DNA of 64,000 bases from Spirochaetia bacterium (lineage in GTDB: Bacteria; Spirochaetota; Spirochaetia; Treponematales; Breznakiellaceae). This document shows positions 51,123-60,148 of this stretch, one piece after another (within the stretch, counting starts at the first letter, position 1; each line of letters opens with the position of its first letter). The notes beneath the pieces were generated by a model, which worked only from the letters and a program-made list of their open reading frames with translations, searched no databases and was not told where the DNA came from. Location: contig BNUU01000001.1 in NCBI GenBank assembly GCA_025997595.1, positions 321,100-385,099 on the forward strand, given 5' to 3'. Both the position numbers and the translations under genes were made by a program.

Positions 51123-51158
51123 GACTTGTTCGGCAGCTAACCGTTTGTCGAACAAGTC
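51123..51158. repeat. family-B hairpin repeat
   Basis: Arms GACTTGTTCGGCA and TGTCGAACAAGTC; same family as 19193-19229, here just downstream of the pallilysin-like gene where it could act as a terminator. Confidence 0.65.
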
Positions 51159-51161
51159 TAT

Positions 51162-52661
51162 TTACCCTTCCCCGGCCGCGGTCAGCACAATCACCCCTTC
51201 GTGCAGGTCCTGTATCCCCATGGCCCCGATCCGTATCCGCGAAAGGCTTAAGGATCCTTCGGGGGCCCCCTCACCGGAGCGTTCGACCCGGTAGGTTTCC
51301 CGGGCGGCATTATCCGCGCGGAGTTCCAGGACTTCCTGGGCCGCTATCCAGAAAAAGGCGTACCGGCCCTTTTTCGCTGTTCCCCCGGAATTCAATTCGT
51401 ATACCCCATCGGGGGAAAAATGAAGCTTGCCGATGGAGCCATCGTAGAGGGCGTCGATATGGGAATCCGCAACGGAGCCTGCCGGGGAGACGCTTTTTTC
51501 AACCGTACCGGCCCGGCGGTATGAACCGTCCCAGGAGTTATTCACCCCGATTTTCAGGCGCACATCCTCAAATATCTTTACCCGGATGCTGTCCAGGGAT
51601 TCCAGCTCAATATCGAGGAAACGCCGCAGGGTGGTAACCGAGATGTTTTGAGCCGTAATGTAAAGCCCGTACCGGGTGTGGCTGGAATTTTGCCAGGTGA
51701 AGATCTGCTGGGCGTCATCCCCAAAAAAGATCAGTTCCCGGCTTGGGGGATCAAAATAGATGTACTGGCGGCTGTCCAGGGTCCCCTGGGGACTCACATA
51801 ATACCAAAGGTCGTTGATAAAATTTTCAAAAACCCCCGGGGCGCCGCTTAACAGTTCCCGGAGCCGGCGCTGTTCAATCTGGGAGCCCGGTACCCGGGTA
51901 ATGCTGCTCTGTTCATAACGCCCTTTTTTCGGATTATAGGTATAGGTGGTTTCAACCTGATCCAGTATATTTTCCGATTCATAATCATGCCCAAAGGCGG
52001 TGAGGGGAAAGCTCTGCCCCTTGGCAAGCCCAAGCTGATAGGCCTGGGTCCGTTCCGATTCCTGTACCCCAATGGAACCGTCGATCCGCAGTTCCGCTAT
52101 TTTGCTGAAGGGCGTCTCCAGGGATTTATTATTTCGCCTGAAAACCGTCAGGGTATGCTCACCCTGGCTGTTCATCCCGGTTACCAGGATACAGTCCCCC
52201 CGATCCCCGATAAGGTCCTGGGTATACAGGGAAACCGTACCGGGACGGACGGCGGCAGTGGGGGCATTCCAGATCCGCCGGTATTCCCGGCCGGTTTCAT
52301 CATAATCAATATAAGCGATATACACGGGGCTTTCGGCTTCCAGAAGGTTCCGGTAGGCGATGAACTGTTCCTCCGGGGGGTCCCCGTCAAAATTCTGACT
52401 CAGGACGGCGATCATGACTTCCCCTTCCTCAAGGGCTACCCTGGTGCTGACGCTATCCTCGTAGGCCATCCGTTCCGCGCCGGTATTGCTTTCGCGGGAA
52501 GCGGCGTCAGGTTCCTGGGGAATGATGATCCGGGTTTGCTGCCATTCCCCTTTTTTCCGGGGATACAGGCTGCCCTGGGGCTGTGAAATCACGATCCCCA
52601 AAACCAGGGTGAGGAGGATAAAAATGATGAGCCCGCTTATCTGAAAAAATCGTTTGGTCAT
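51162..52661 (-). CDS. pallilysin-related (Tp0751-like) membrane-anchored protein
   Basis: 499 residues with an N-terminal membrane anchor (GLIIFILLTLVLGIVIS). The rest is extracytoplasmic and beta-rich. The C-terminal 130 residues (GKLHFSPDGVYELN, KKGRYAFFWIAAQEVLELRA) look like a lipocalin-type barrel, the fold of T. pallidum pallilysin. The call rests largely on synteny: it follows a vWFA protein and lies beside cfpA, as TP0751 follows TP0750 near TP0748. No HExxH zinc-protease motif was found, so proteolytic activity is doubtful; adhesion or a structural role is more likely. Confidence 0.55.
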   Translation of the reverse strand: MTKRFFQISGLIIFILLTLVLGIVISQPQGSLYPRKKGEWQQTRIIIPQEPDAASRESNTGAERMAYEDSVSTRVALEEGEVMIAVLSQNFDGDPPEEQFIAYRNLLEAESPVYIAYIDYDETGREYRRIWNAPTAAVRPGTVSLYTQDLIGDRGDCILVTGMNSQGEHTLTVFRRNNKSLETPFSKIAELRIDGSIGVQESERTQAYQLGLAKGQSFPLTAFGHDYESENILDQVETTYTYNPKKGRYEQSSITRVPGSQIEQRRLRELLSGAPGVFENFINDLWYYVSPQGTLDSRQYIYFDPPSRELIFFGDDAQQIFTWQNSSHTRYGLYITAQNISVTTLRRFLDIELESLDSIRVKIFEDVRLKIGVNNSWDGSYRRAGTVEKSVSPAGSVADSHIDALYDGSIGKLHFSPDGVYELNSGGTAKKGRYAFFWIAAQEVLELRADNAARETYRVERSGEGAPEGSLSLSRIRIGAMGIQDLHEGVIVLTAAGEG

Positions 52662-52676
52662 ATACTATGGGAGCAC

Positions 52677-53258
52677 TCAGAGTCCTGTCATATAGGCTTT
52701 GGCGGCGTTTTGCACCCGGGAATCGGCATTCAGGGCGATAACCAGGGCCCGCCACCCTGAAAATTCCATCACCCGGGAATACCGCATATAATTTGCCCCC
52801 GCCCCCGTCAGGGTAGGGGAGAGCCCCGCCGAGGAGGCGGTGACGAGCAGGGTGTAGGTTATGGCCGGGCCGGAGCGGGAAGCGCTCATCCGGGCGGCCT
52901 CCTGCAGTGCGCCGGTAAAATCCGCCGTCCGGGAGCCGGGAACGGCGGAACGGAGGAGTTTCCGTATCTCTTCTTTGGTGTCCTCGTCCTTAAGGGGGCC
53001 GGAAAACTCATTTTTGGCCGTTTCCCCGGCGATCCAGAGCCTCAGGGTATCCCCTTCCCGGAGCAGGGAATCAATGACATAGCTGCACACCCAGTTTACC
53101 GCCCCCTCATCGGCCGCCTGCATTGCCGCGGACCCGTCCATAATGATATTCACATCTATGGGAATGCTCCGGCTGTCGGCGGCGCGGACCCCCTGGGGCA
53201 GCAAAAAGAAAGCGGTCAGGAGGCCCAGGAGCCTTTTTCGGTTTATTATGCTGGTCAT
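52677..53258 (-). CDS. exported vWFA-domain protein (Tp0750-like)
   Basis: 193 residues. Signal peptide ending near GVRA (residue 26). The vWFA core begins IDVNIIMDGSAAMQAADEG, in which the MIDAS DxSxS is degenerate (D-G-S-A-A), then TADFTGALQEAARMS and YTLLVTASSAGLS. In T. pallidum the TP0750 homologue is cotranscribed with pallilysin; the same order and 15-base spacing appear here. It may modulate the partner's binding. Divergent from cfpA. Confidence 0.65.
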   Translation of the reverse strand: MTSIINRKRLLGLLTAFFLLPQGVRAADSRSIPIDVNIIMDGSAAMQAADEGAVNWVCSYVIDSLLREGDTLRLWIAGETAKNEFSGPLKDEDTKEEIRKLLRSAVPGSRTADFTGALQEAARMSASRSGPAITYTLLVTASSAGLSPTLTGAGANYMRYSRVMEFSGWRALVIALNADSRVQNAAKAYMTGL

Positions 53259-53314
53259 ATCAATAATATATAATATATTTTAAAATTTATATATACAAGA
53301 TGCTTTACTTTTTC

Positions 53315-53342
53315 TTGCCAATGGCGATAAAATGGGTATAGA
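53315..53342 (+). promoter_or_regulatory. possible cfpA promoter
   Basis: TTGCCA (53315-53320), 16-base spacer, TATAGA (53337-53342); AGAGGAG ribosome site at the start of cfpA. Confidence 0.4.
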
Positions 53343-53389
53343 ATAAGAGATCTATCTATGATAGTATCATTTTAAAGAGGAGATAAAAT

Positions 53390-55459
53390 ATGGCCGCCAT
53401 TGACCTGCCCAAGAGCCCAAATGTATTCCACCCGGAAAAGCCCAGCGCCGTAGGGTCCCGCAATTCCCTAGCCCAGGAGTACCGGGATCAGCAGAACGAA
53501 ACCAATCAGCTTCTGGAAGAAGAGACAAATAAGATTATCCATCATCTTAACTCCAAACTGCCCAAGGAGGTGCTTGAGCGCCTGGATGTTATGGGCGGGG
53601 TGAAGGAAAAGCTCTACAACTACTTCAACCAGAACTACCAGAACATGTTCAACCGGTACATGGTGACCAGTGAAGATGAAATGGTGAAGAAGGTCCGGAA
53701 TTTTATCGACAAGGAAGAAACCAAGGTTCTTGCCCGGTATACCCCCAAGGAAGTGGGGGACCTTCTTGATGCGGTCGGCGGGGCCGACAAGTTCAACACC
53801 GGCGAAATCGAAAAGTCCATGGTCAATATGTACGGCCATTTACAGGGACACATCCAGCGGGGCGTCAATGAGCTGGAAACCCACACCAACAGCATTCTGC
53901 GGCAAAAAACCGATACCGGCGCCTTTGTCCGGGGTGAAAATGCCTATTCCATCGTAAAATGCGCCTTCAAGGACAACCTCCGCAAGCCAAAAACCGTTAC
54001 GGACGTAAAACTTTCGGTGAATATTCTGGATTCGGAGCTTATCAGCCCCATTTTTCATTACCAGGTGACCGTGGAATACCTGATCAAGGACCTGCTTTCC
54101 AAGCAGCTGGTTGATAACATCGACCGTACCATTGAAAAGCTCAAGGATGACCGGATCGATGCGGGGCTGGAAGAATTTTCCGACAGCGAAATCATCTTCA
54201 ACAAGATAAATCAGGTGGAAAACTACACCGATGACAAGCCGGAGGATCCCAAATCAAAGCGTTATGCCCTTATTGCCAAGGCTATTTTTGAGCGGATCAG
54301 CGATATCCGGGCCGAAATCGACCCCGGGGCCTTTGATCAGCAGAATGTCCGGGAAAACATCAAGAAGATCGTGGACATTGAAAACATCCGGAACCGGGGC
54401 TTCAATACCGCCATCAACTCAATTACCTCCATCCTGGATACCTCCCGGATGGGCTACCAGTACATCGAAAACCTCAAGAACGCCCGTGAGGTGATAATCC
54501 GGGAATATGAGGATACCGATGCGCTGAACCTCCCCGATGAACGGTACCAGATCAAACTGCGGTATTTCGACAATGCCCAGCTTATTGAGGACCGCAAGGC
54601 CTACGATGTACAGATAAAGAGCTTTGAGACCGAAGTGCAGCATCTCTGGGATATCCTGGAAGTGCTCTATCAGGGCAGGAAATCCCCCTTCAAGGTGAGC
54701 GATTATAATGATCTGGCGAAAAAGAGCCGGGCCAGGATCCGCAAGGCCTTCAGGGAGAAGGACGGGCAGCCTGAGTACGAAGCTATTGAAAAAGCCTGGG
54801 ATGGCATTTCCTTTGTCCGTCCCGCTGAAACCGAAGTGGAAAGTTCAAACCGTACCTACATCTACGAAAAAGACAAGATCCGCTCCAGGCTCATCCTGAT
54901 GCGTGAGCGGATAAAGAACATGTACGATTACCTGTACCCCATCGAACGGCGGGTGATGGAAAACCAGCTCGCCTTCCTGGAAAGGAAGTACACCGATTTT
55001 GAATACGCGATCAACCCCTATCACCTCCAGCCGGGGGTTCTCCTTGATGTGGATATCACCTCCATCAAGCGGAAGAAGTCCACCCTGGACGCCATGGCGA
55101 ACGTGCTCAACGAATTCCTCCACGGGGTAAGCAAGGGCTTTACCGATGCGGCCTTCGCGTCCTTCAGCCGCCGCCGCTCAACGGTGCGGGAAGACATCAG
55201 CCAGTCCTTTGGTGATGAAGGGGAGTCTGCCGCTCCCAAAACAGATACCGCCTCGGCCTATCTGGACCTTATCAACTCCGATGGCCCCGAAAGTGTTGCC
55301 GACGAGGCTGTGGCGAAGCCCCGGCCCAAGGCAATACCGGCGCCCAAGAAGGCCCGGCCCAAGGCCGGCGCGGTGGATGCCAAGCCCCGGCGGGGCGGGT
55401 CGCAGAAACAGAAAGCCTCCAGCCGCAGCAGGGGCCGCAGTCCTGTCAGGGGTATCTAA
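53390..55459 (+). CDS. cfpA: cytoplasmic filament protein A
   Basis: 689 residues, near the length of treponemal CfpA. The N-terminus [20 protein letters not shown] and the long helical, charged body with predicted coiled-coils (for example [40 protein letters not shown]) are typical. CfpA forms ribbon filaments under the inner membrane along the cell length, beneath the flagella. The C-terminal 60 residues are basic and proline/alanine-rich ([19 protein letters not shown]), a feature that varies between species. A very strong ribosome site suggests high expression. A terminator follows. Confidence 0.92.
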   Translation: MAAIDLPKSPNVFHPEKPSAVGSRNSLAQEYRDQQNETNQLLEEETNKIIHHLNSKLPKEVLERLDVMGGVKEKLYNYFNQNYQNMFNRYMVTSEDEMVKKVRNFIDKEETKVLARYTPKEVGDLLDAVGGADKFNTGEIEKSMVNMYGHLQGHIQRGVNELETHTNSILRQKTDTGAFVRGENAYSIVKCAFKDNLRKPKTVTDVKLSVNILDSELISPIFHYQVTVEYLIKDLLSKQLVDNIDRTIEKLKDDRIDAGLEEFSDSEIIFNKINQVENYTDDKPEDPKSKRYALIAKAIFERISDIRAEIDPGAFDQQNVRENIKKIVDIENIRNRGFNTAINSITSILDTSRMGYQYIENLKNAREVIIREYEDTDALNLPDERYQIKLRYFDNAQLIEDRKAYDVQIKSFETEVQHLWDILEVLYQGRKSPFKVSDYNDLAKKSRARIRKAFREKDGQPEYEAIEKAWDGISFVRPAETEVESSNRTYIYEKDKIRSRLILMRERIKNMYDYLYPIERRVMENQLAFLERKYTDFEYAINPYHLQPGVLLDVDITSIKRKKSTLDAMANVLNEFLHGVSKGFTDAAFASFSRRRSTVREDISQSFGDEGESAAPKTDTASAYLDLINSDGPESVADEAVAKPRPKAIPAPKKARPKAGAVDAKPRRGGSQKQKASSRSRGRSPVRGI

Positions 55460-55504
55460 ACCGGAGGATCTGAATCCGGGATGAGAATGAATTGCTTTTG
55501 AACC

Positions 55505-55533
55505 AAACGCCCCCAATTCCGGGGGCGTTTTTT
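55505..55533 (+). terminator. rho-independent terminator after cfpA
   Basis: AACGCCCCC AATTCC GGGGGCGTT followed by TTTT. It ends only about 6 bases before the GGAGG ribosome site of the next gene. Confidence 0.85.
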
Positions 55534-55545
55534 CTTGGAGGAATA

Positions 55546-56571
55546 ATGCTGGAAGTGCTTTCCACCCGTTCGGGGTTTAATTCCGCGGTCGCCCAGATAA
55601 ACAAAACCCTCGACATCATGGATGCCATGGGTGGCAACGGTAATCTTGGGGATCTGCTCCATGAATCAGGTGACGAAGATTTAACCGGGGAAGGGATCGC
55701 CTGTTTTTTGCGGATGCTCCTGGTGGACAAGCTGGGATACCGGGCGGTTTCCACCAATCTGCCCCGGACGGCGGCGGACCTTTCCCGTTTGGCGGATGAA
55801 TTTGCGCGGTGGAAGGGGGTGGATCTCATCGCCGCCTATTATCACCCGGACAGGGGGCTTCTTGTGGCCAATCCGAAGAATCCGGACCAGCTGGCGAATT
55901 TCGCACCCCTGCGAAAACGGGAACTTTTGGTGATCTATGCCGGCAAGTGTCGGGAAAAAGATTCAGGCCCTGCCGGTGAAAGCTGCCTGAAAGCGGCAAA
56001 ACTCGCCGCCGCCCTTTTTGAAGGCGCAAAGGTATCGGACCAAAGGTCCGCGGTCCCGGCGGAACTGCTCAGGGGAAATTTCACCCTAAAAAAAGTGAAG
56101 AAAGCCCTTGCCGGCTCTGATAAAACACCGGTCAAGCCGCGGGAAAAGGCTTCCGGGGCGGCCCGGGGGCGGAAAAGCGCCAAGGGGCCAAAAAATGCAC
56201 CCAGGGCCGCCGCCACACCGGCTGCCGGCAAAAATGCGGCGCGGATGACCCCCCGGTATTCGGTGACGGTCACCAATGAGCTTTTCCACAACGGAAATGT
56301 GGAAGCCTGGAAACGGATTATCCAAAGTTATAAGACCAAATACCCGGAATTACAGGTCTGCATCTACTACGAGGGAGAGCGGATTCTGGACATTAACTCC
56401 CTCTTTATGTGGGGGAAGGTTAAACACGGGTCTTCCATTCAGTTTGCCGTTGCGGGAAATGGCATCGCCGATGTGGCTAAATTGCAGCGTTATCTGGCCC
56501 AGGGGGCAAGCAATCAGTTTGAGGCCTTTCTCCGCAATGCGGTGAGTGACAGTTTAAAGCTCTTCGGGTAG
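55546..56571 (+). CDS. TP0747-position hypothetical protein with HPr-like C-terminal domain
   Basis: 341 residues from the ATG at 55546, with GGAGGAATA as ribosome site (a longer frame from 55492 crosses the terminator). Residues 1-165 are an unrecognised globular domain (ELLVIYAGKCREKDSGPAGE near its end). A basic alanine-rich linker follows (about 205-245). The last 90 residues look like an HPr/PTS-type fold: VTVTNELFHNGNVEAWKRII, then PELQVCIYYEGERILDINSL, and a later helical end. The histidine of LFHNG is near the HPr phosphorylation position, but the R-P after it is missing. Cotranscribed with the PPDK-like gene 15 bases later. Confidence 0.5.
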   Translation: MLEVLSTRSGFNSAVAQINKTLDIMDAMGGNGNLGDLLHESGDEDLTGEGIACFLRMLLVDKLGYRAVSTNLPRTAADLSRLADEFARWKGVDLIAAYYHPDRGLLVANPKNPDQLANFAPLRKRELLVIYAGKCREKDSGPAGESCLKAAKLAAALFEGAKVSDQRSAVPAELLRGNFTLKKVKKALAGSDKTPVKPREKASGAARGRKSAKGPKNAPRAAATPAAGKNAARMTPRYSVTVTNELFHNGNVEAWKRIIQSYKTKYPELQVCIYYEGERILDINSLFMWGKVKHGSSIQFAVAGNGIADVAKLQRYLAQGASNQFEAFLRNAVSDSLKLFG

Positions 56572-56586
56572 TTTAAGGGTAGGCAG

Positions 56587-59097
56587 ATGAACAGGCACAT
56601 ACATTTTTTCAGTCAAAAAGACAGTGTCCCCCCAAGGGTCAAGCCGGAGCTTTTGGGGCTCCGGGGGCGGGAGGCCAATGAGCTCGCCGAACTGGGGCTT
56701 CCCATCCTGCCGGGCTTCATTCTGGATACGGAGATCGCCGCCGGAATCGATCCTGGGGCCGTCAAAAAAGACATACGCGTCCTTTTGGACAGGTGCGCCG
56801 CCATTGTGGGGAAAAAGTACGGGGACGCGGAAAATCCCCTGCTCTTCAAGGTGGTCATCTCTCCGAACCTGGCGGTGAGCGCCTATCCCGCGCTGCATAA
56901 CTTCGGCCTGGTTAAGGGCGCCGCAGGCGCTTTTGCCCGTGAAACCCTTTTCCTGATCCGGGGGATGCTCAAGGTTGAGGAGAAAATAAAGGCCCGGGAA
57001 GAGATTACCGCCCGCCTTTCAATGCTGGACCGGGCCCTGGGTATCGCCGGGCCTTCAAATGAGCTGGGCACAAGGGAAAAACCGGTTAAAATTGACAAAA
57101 GCGCCGAATTCTACCGGGACGAATATGCACAGTATTTCCCCCGGGGATTTTTTGACAGCGCCGAAGATCAGCTTCTTATCGGTCTCGCTGAAATTTCCAG
57201 GATGCTCAGGCTGGAGGCGCAGCATAACCGGGATACGGCCCTGTTAATCCAGCCCATGGTTTCCGGCGCGGATTCCTGCGCCGGGGTCTTGTTCAGCCGG
57301 AATGTGCTTACGGGGGAGAGAAAGATCCAGGGTGCATTTTCCCCGGGAAAAATCGGTGCCAGGCACCTTAAGGAACTGCAAAAAATCGCCTGGACTCTGG
57401 AAGACAAATTCAGGGAAATCCGGCGGATAGGGTTTGCCGTAGAAAACGGCAGACTTTGGCTGATTGAACAGGGGCCGGCGGAGCAGAAGTCCGCCCAGGC
57501 GGATATTAAACTGCTGCTGGACCTGGAAAAACGTAAAATCGTGGATAAGGCCCATGTGGTTAAGGCCATTGACCCGCTGCGGCTCAACGAAATCCTTCAC
57601 CCCGTTATCGATACCCCCAGTGTCAGGAGGCTGAAACACTGGAAGGGCGGTATCGCCGGGGCTCCGGGGGCCGCCGTCGGCAGGGCCTGTTTCAGCGCCG
57701 ACAGGCTGCTCGAAGCCCGCGCCCTGGCCCGGCAGAAGGGGGAGGACCAGCGGTTCATCCTGGTACTGAAATCTTCCTTTGCGGAGGATGTTAAGGCCAT
57801 CGAAGTGAGCGCCGGGGTACTCACCGCAGAGGGGGGCTATGCCGCCCATGCCTCGGTCATTGCCCGCCAGTACGGCAAGGTATCCCTGGTGGCCCCTGAG
57901 CTTAAAATTAAGGGTAAAAAGGCCCGCCTGGGGAATTTTACCTTTTCCGAAGGGGATTACCTCACCCTTGACGTGCCTTTTTATGGGGAATCAATCCTGT
58001 ATGCGGGGGCGGCCAAGCTTATCGAGCCGGATCCCAAAGAATCGGGGCTGCTGGAATTTATCGCCCTGGTATCGGAGCTGCGGGCTGCAAATACGTCCGG
58101 AGGCCGCAGGTTCCAGATCCGGGCCAACGCGGAAAGTCCCGGTGACGCGGCGTTGGCCCTGTCCTTTGGGGCCGAGGGTATCGGACTCTGCCGGACGGAA
58201 CACATGTTCTTTCGCCCGGACCGGCTCAGGGTATTCCGGAAAATGCTCCTTTCGGACAGCGAAAAAGAGCGGAAACAGGCCCTGGCAAAGCTCCAGGTAA
58301 TGCAGCGGGATGATTTTTTCAGGCTTTTCAGGGTGATGGCGGGGAAGGAAGTGTGTATCCGGCTGCTTGACGCCCCGCTCCACGAGTTTATCCCCGATGC
58401 GTTCCACGAGTCCAACCCCATGCTGGGCCGCCGGGGCTGCCGTATCGCCGTGTCCTACCCCGAAATCTATCGGATGCAGGTACGGGCCATTTTCGAGGCG
58501 GCCTACAGGCTGAGAAAAGAGAAAGGAGCGGTCCGCCTGGAAATCATGGTCCCCATGGTGATGAACGCCGCAGAATTAAAGCTCATCGCCTATGGCAAGA
58601 AAATCGAAGGGGCCGACTATGCGGGGATAGCGGATGTCGAGGAAGCGCTGCGGAAGGAGAAGAAAGAGCGGCCCCCGGACTACCGGATCGGCGCCATGGT
58701 GGAGCTTCCCGCGGCGGCTCTGGGGGCCGCCGGTATTGCCCGGTACGCCGGTTTCTTCAGCTTTGGCACCAACGATCTCACCCAAACCACCCTGGGTATT
58801 TCACGGGATGATTTTACCCCCTTCATGGGCGACTACACCCGCTTCGGCCTTATCCCCCGTAACCCCTTCAGCATCCTGGATGACCGGGTCAAGGAACTCA
58901 TCCTTCTGGCCGTGGAACGGGGCCGCCTTACCCGGCCGGACCTGGTCTGCGGCCTCTGCGGCGAGCACGGGGCCAACCCCGAAAACATAGGGTTCTGCAT
59001 GGACGCCGGTCTTGACTACGTGTCCTGTTCCCCCTACTCGGCGCCCGTCGCGCTGCTGGCGGCGGCACAGGCGGAACTGATGAGGAGTGGATTATGA
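56587..59097 (+). CDS. pyruvate, phosphate dikinase-like protein (divergent ATP site)
   Basis: 836 residues, somewhat shorter than PPDK (about 880). N-terminal ATP-grasp: GLPILPGFILD and SCAGVLFSRNVLTGER, but the glycine-rich GGKGANL loop reads LRGREANEL and the QTR motif is replaced by LIEQGPAEQ. The central phosphohistidine domain has H421 in GGYAAHASVIARQYGK. The PEP-binding TIM barrel carries GAEGIGLCRTEHMFF and the catalytic C791 in LCGEHGANPEN. It probably works as a PEP-utilising phosphotransferase, but the altered ATP site leaves the direction or donor uncertain. Partner is the HPr-like gene upstream; stop overlaps the next ORF (ATGA-type). Confidence 0.8.
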   Translation: MNRHIHFFSQKDSVPPRVKPELLGLRGREANELAELGLPILPGFILDTEIAAGIDPGAVKKDIRVLLDRCAAIVGKKYGDAENPLLFKVVISPNLAVSAYPALHNFGLVKGAAGAFARETLFLIRGMLKVEEKIKAREEITARLSMLDRALGIAGPSNELGTREKPVKIDKSAEFYRDEYAQYFPRGFFDSAEDQLLIGLAEISRMLRLEAQHNRDTALLIQPMVSGADSCAGVLFSRNVLTGERKIQGAFSPGKIGARHLKELQKIAWTLEDKFREIRRIGFAVENGRLWLIEQGPAEQKSAQADIKLLLDLEKRKIVDKAHVVKAIDPLRLNEILHPVIDTPSVRRLKHWKGGIAGAPGAAVGRACFSADRLLEARALARQKGEDQRFILVLKSSFAEDVKAIEVSAGVLTAEGGYAAHASVIARQYGKVSLVAPELKIKGKKARLGNFTFSEGDYLTLDVPFYGESILYAGAAKLIEPDPKESGLLEFIALVSELRAANTSGGRRFQIRANAESPGDAALALSFGAEGIGLCRTEHMFFRPDRLRVFRKMLLSDSEKERKQALAKLQVMQRDDFFRLFRVMAGKEVCIRLLDAPLHEFIPDAFHESNPMLGRRGCRIAVSYPEIYRMQVRAIFEAAYRLRKEKGAVRLEIMVPMVMNAAELKLIAYGKKIEGADYAGIADVEEALRKEKKERPPDYRIGAMVELPAAALGAAGIARYAGFFSFGTNDLTQTTLGISRDDFTPFMGDYTRFGLIPRNPFSILDDRVKELILLAVERGRLTRPDLVCGLCGEHGANPENIGFCMDAGLDYVSCSPYSAPVALLAAAQAELMRSGL

Positions 59098-59497
59098 CGG
59101 ATATAAACGAAAAGAAAGAAGCATTAATCCAAAGGTTATCGGAACAATATGCTCAGAATATCATTAGCCTTGAAGAATATGAACGAATGATAGCATACCT
59201 GCATAAAACCGAAACAATAAAAGAAACAAATGCTATTGAAAAAATGGCAGAGGAAAACAGTATTACTGATACCGACGTGGAAAAACATGTGGCATTGTTC
59301 TCATGGAGAAGTTCAAATGTCGTGTCATTAAACGAATATTTGTCTCAAGGAATGTAAAAATAATTAATAAAGCAAGGCCGGTCTTTTCCGGGATATTTGC
59401 ACCGGGCGAAATAAACAAGGAAGATGAGAATTTGCCGGAGCTGTATATAAGGGGGATAGCGCTCTTTGGGAATATAACCATAAGGTATGTTTCGTAA
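59094..59497 (+). pseudogene. frameshifted, internally deleted LiaF/DUF1707-like gene
   Basis: Two overlapping frames carry the two ends of one family. 59094-59357 (87 codons) has the N-terminal segment EEYERMIAYLHKTETIKETN, which is DUF1707-like, and ALFSWRSSNVVSL. 59303-59497 in another frame has the C-terminal VKIINKARPVFSGIFAPGEI and IRGIALFGNITIRYV (the LiaF-type beta-helix end). The middle glycine-rich beta segment is missing. Together they show an intact ancestor that has lost sequence and frame. The first part is still coupled to the PPDK-like stop. Confidence 0.6.
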
Positions 59498-59502
59498 GCC
59501 TA

Positions 59503-60063
59503 TTACCCGTGGCTGCCCTTAAAGCTCATGGTCTTTTGGACTATGGCGATAACTTCCTGGGCGGCTTTTTTGGCGTCCGCCTGGGGAACCGCCGCGTCCT
59601 GGTTAAAGCTCTTCTCTAAAAACAGGGCCATGGTGGCGTATATTTCCGGGTTATTGAAGAATATAAAGGAGATATTGAAGCCCTGGGGTTTTGTGACGGT
59701 AAAGGATGTCAGGGATTCGATGGGTTCGCGGGCGATCAGGATCTTGCTCTGGTTTTTGGCGGTAAGTATTTCAACCTCTTTGAAGCGGAGGGGGATCTGT
59801 TCTTCACGGGGGCGGAGGTAGGGCTCGGTTCCCTTGTGGGGATAGGTGGCGGGCTCCACCAGGATGTGCAGCTTCTGCCCCTGGGACTGGAAGGTCAGCC
59901 CGTCTCCTTCGAGATATATGGCTTTTACCCCGGAATAGGAAATTATTTCATACCTGGTATAACCGGTTTGTATATTGATAAAGGATGAAACGAGATAGGC
60001 CAGATCCTTTGGCAGCTTGTTCTGATTATAGGCATCGAATAAATCCAGCGCTTTTATGGCCAT
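59503..60063 (-). CDS. conserved hypothetical protein
   Basis: 186 residues, not recognised; no signal peptide or membrane segment. Mixed alpha/beta: helical N-terminus (ALDLFDAYNQNKLPKDLAYL), beta-strand-rich middle (YTRYEIISYSGVKAIYLEGD, LHILVEPATYP) and a helical end (DAKKAAQEVIAIVQKTM). Good ribosome site (GGAGG). It is encoded alone between the LiaF remnant and the TPR gene. Confidence 0.65.
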   Translation of the reverse strand: MAIKALDLFDAYNQNKLPKDLAYLVSSFINIQTGYTRYEIISYSGVKAIYLEGDGLTFQSQGQKLHILVEPATYPHKGTEPYLRPREEQIPLRFKEVEILTAKNQSKILIAREPIESLTSFTVTKPQGFNISFIFFNNPEIYATMALFLEKSFNQDAAVPQADAKKAAQEVIAIVQKTMSFKGSHG

Positions 60064-60148
60064 TATGTTCCTCCGGTTTTGTTCCTTTCTCTATTATACG
60101 CTATTTTTCAAAATCGGCAACTGGTTTTTTCACAGTGAGGGGGACGGC

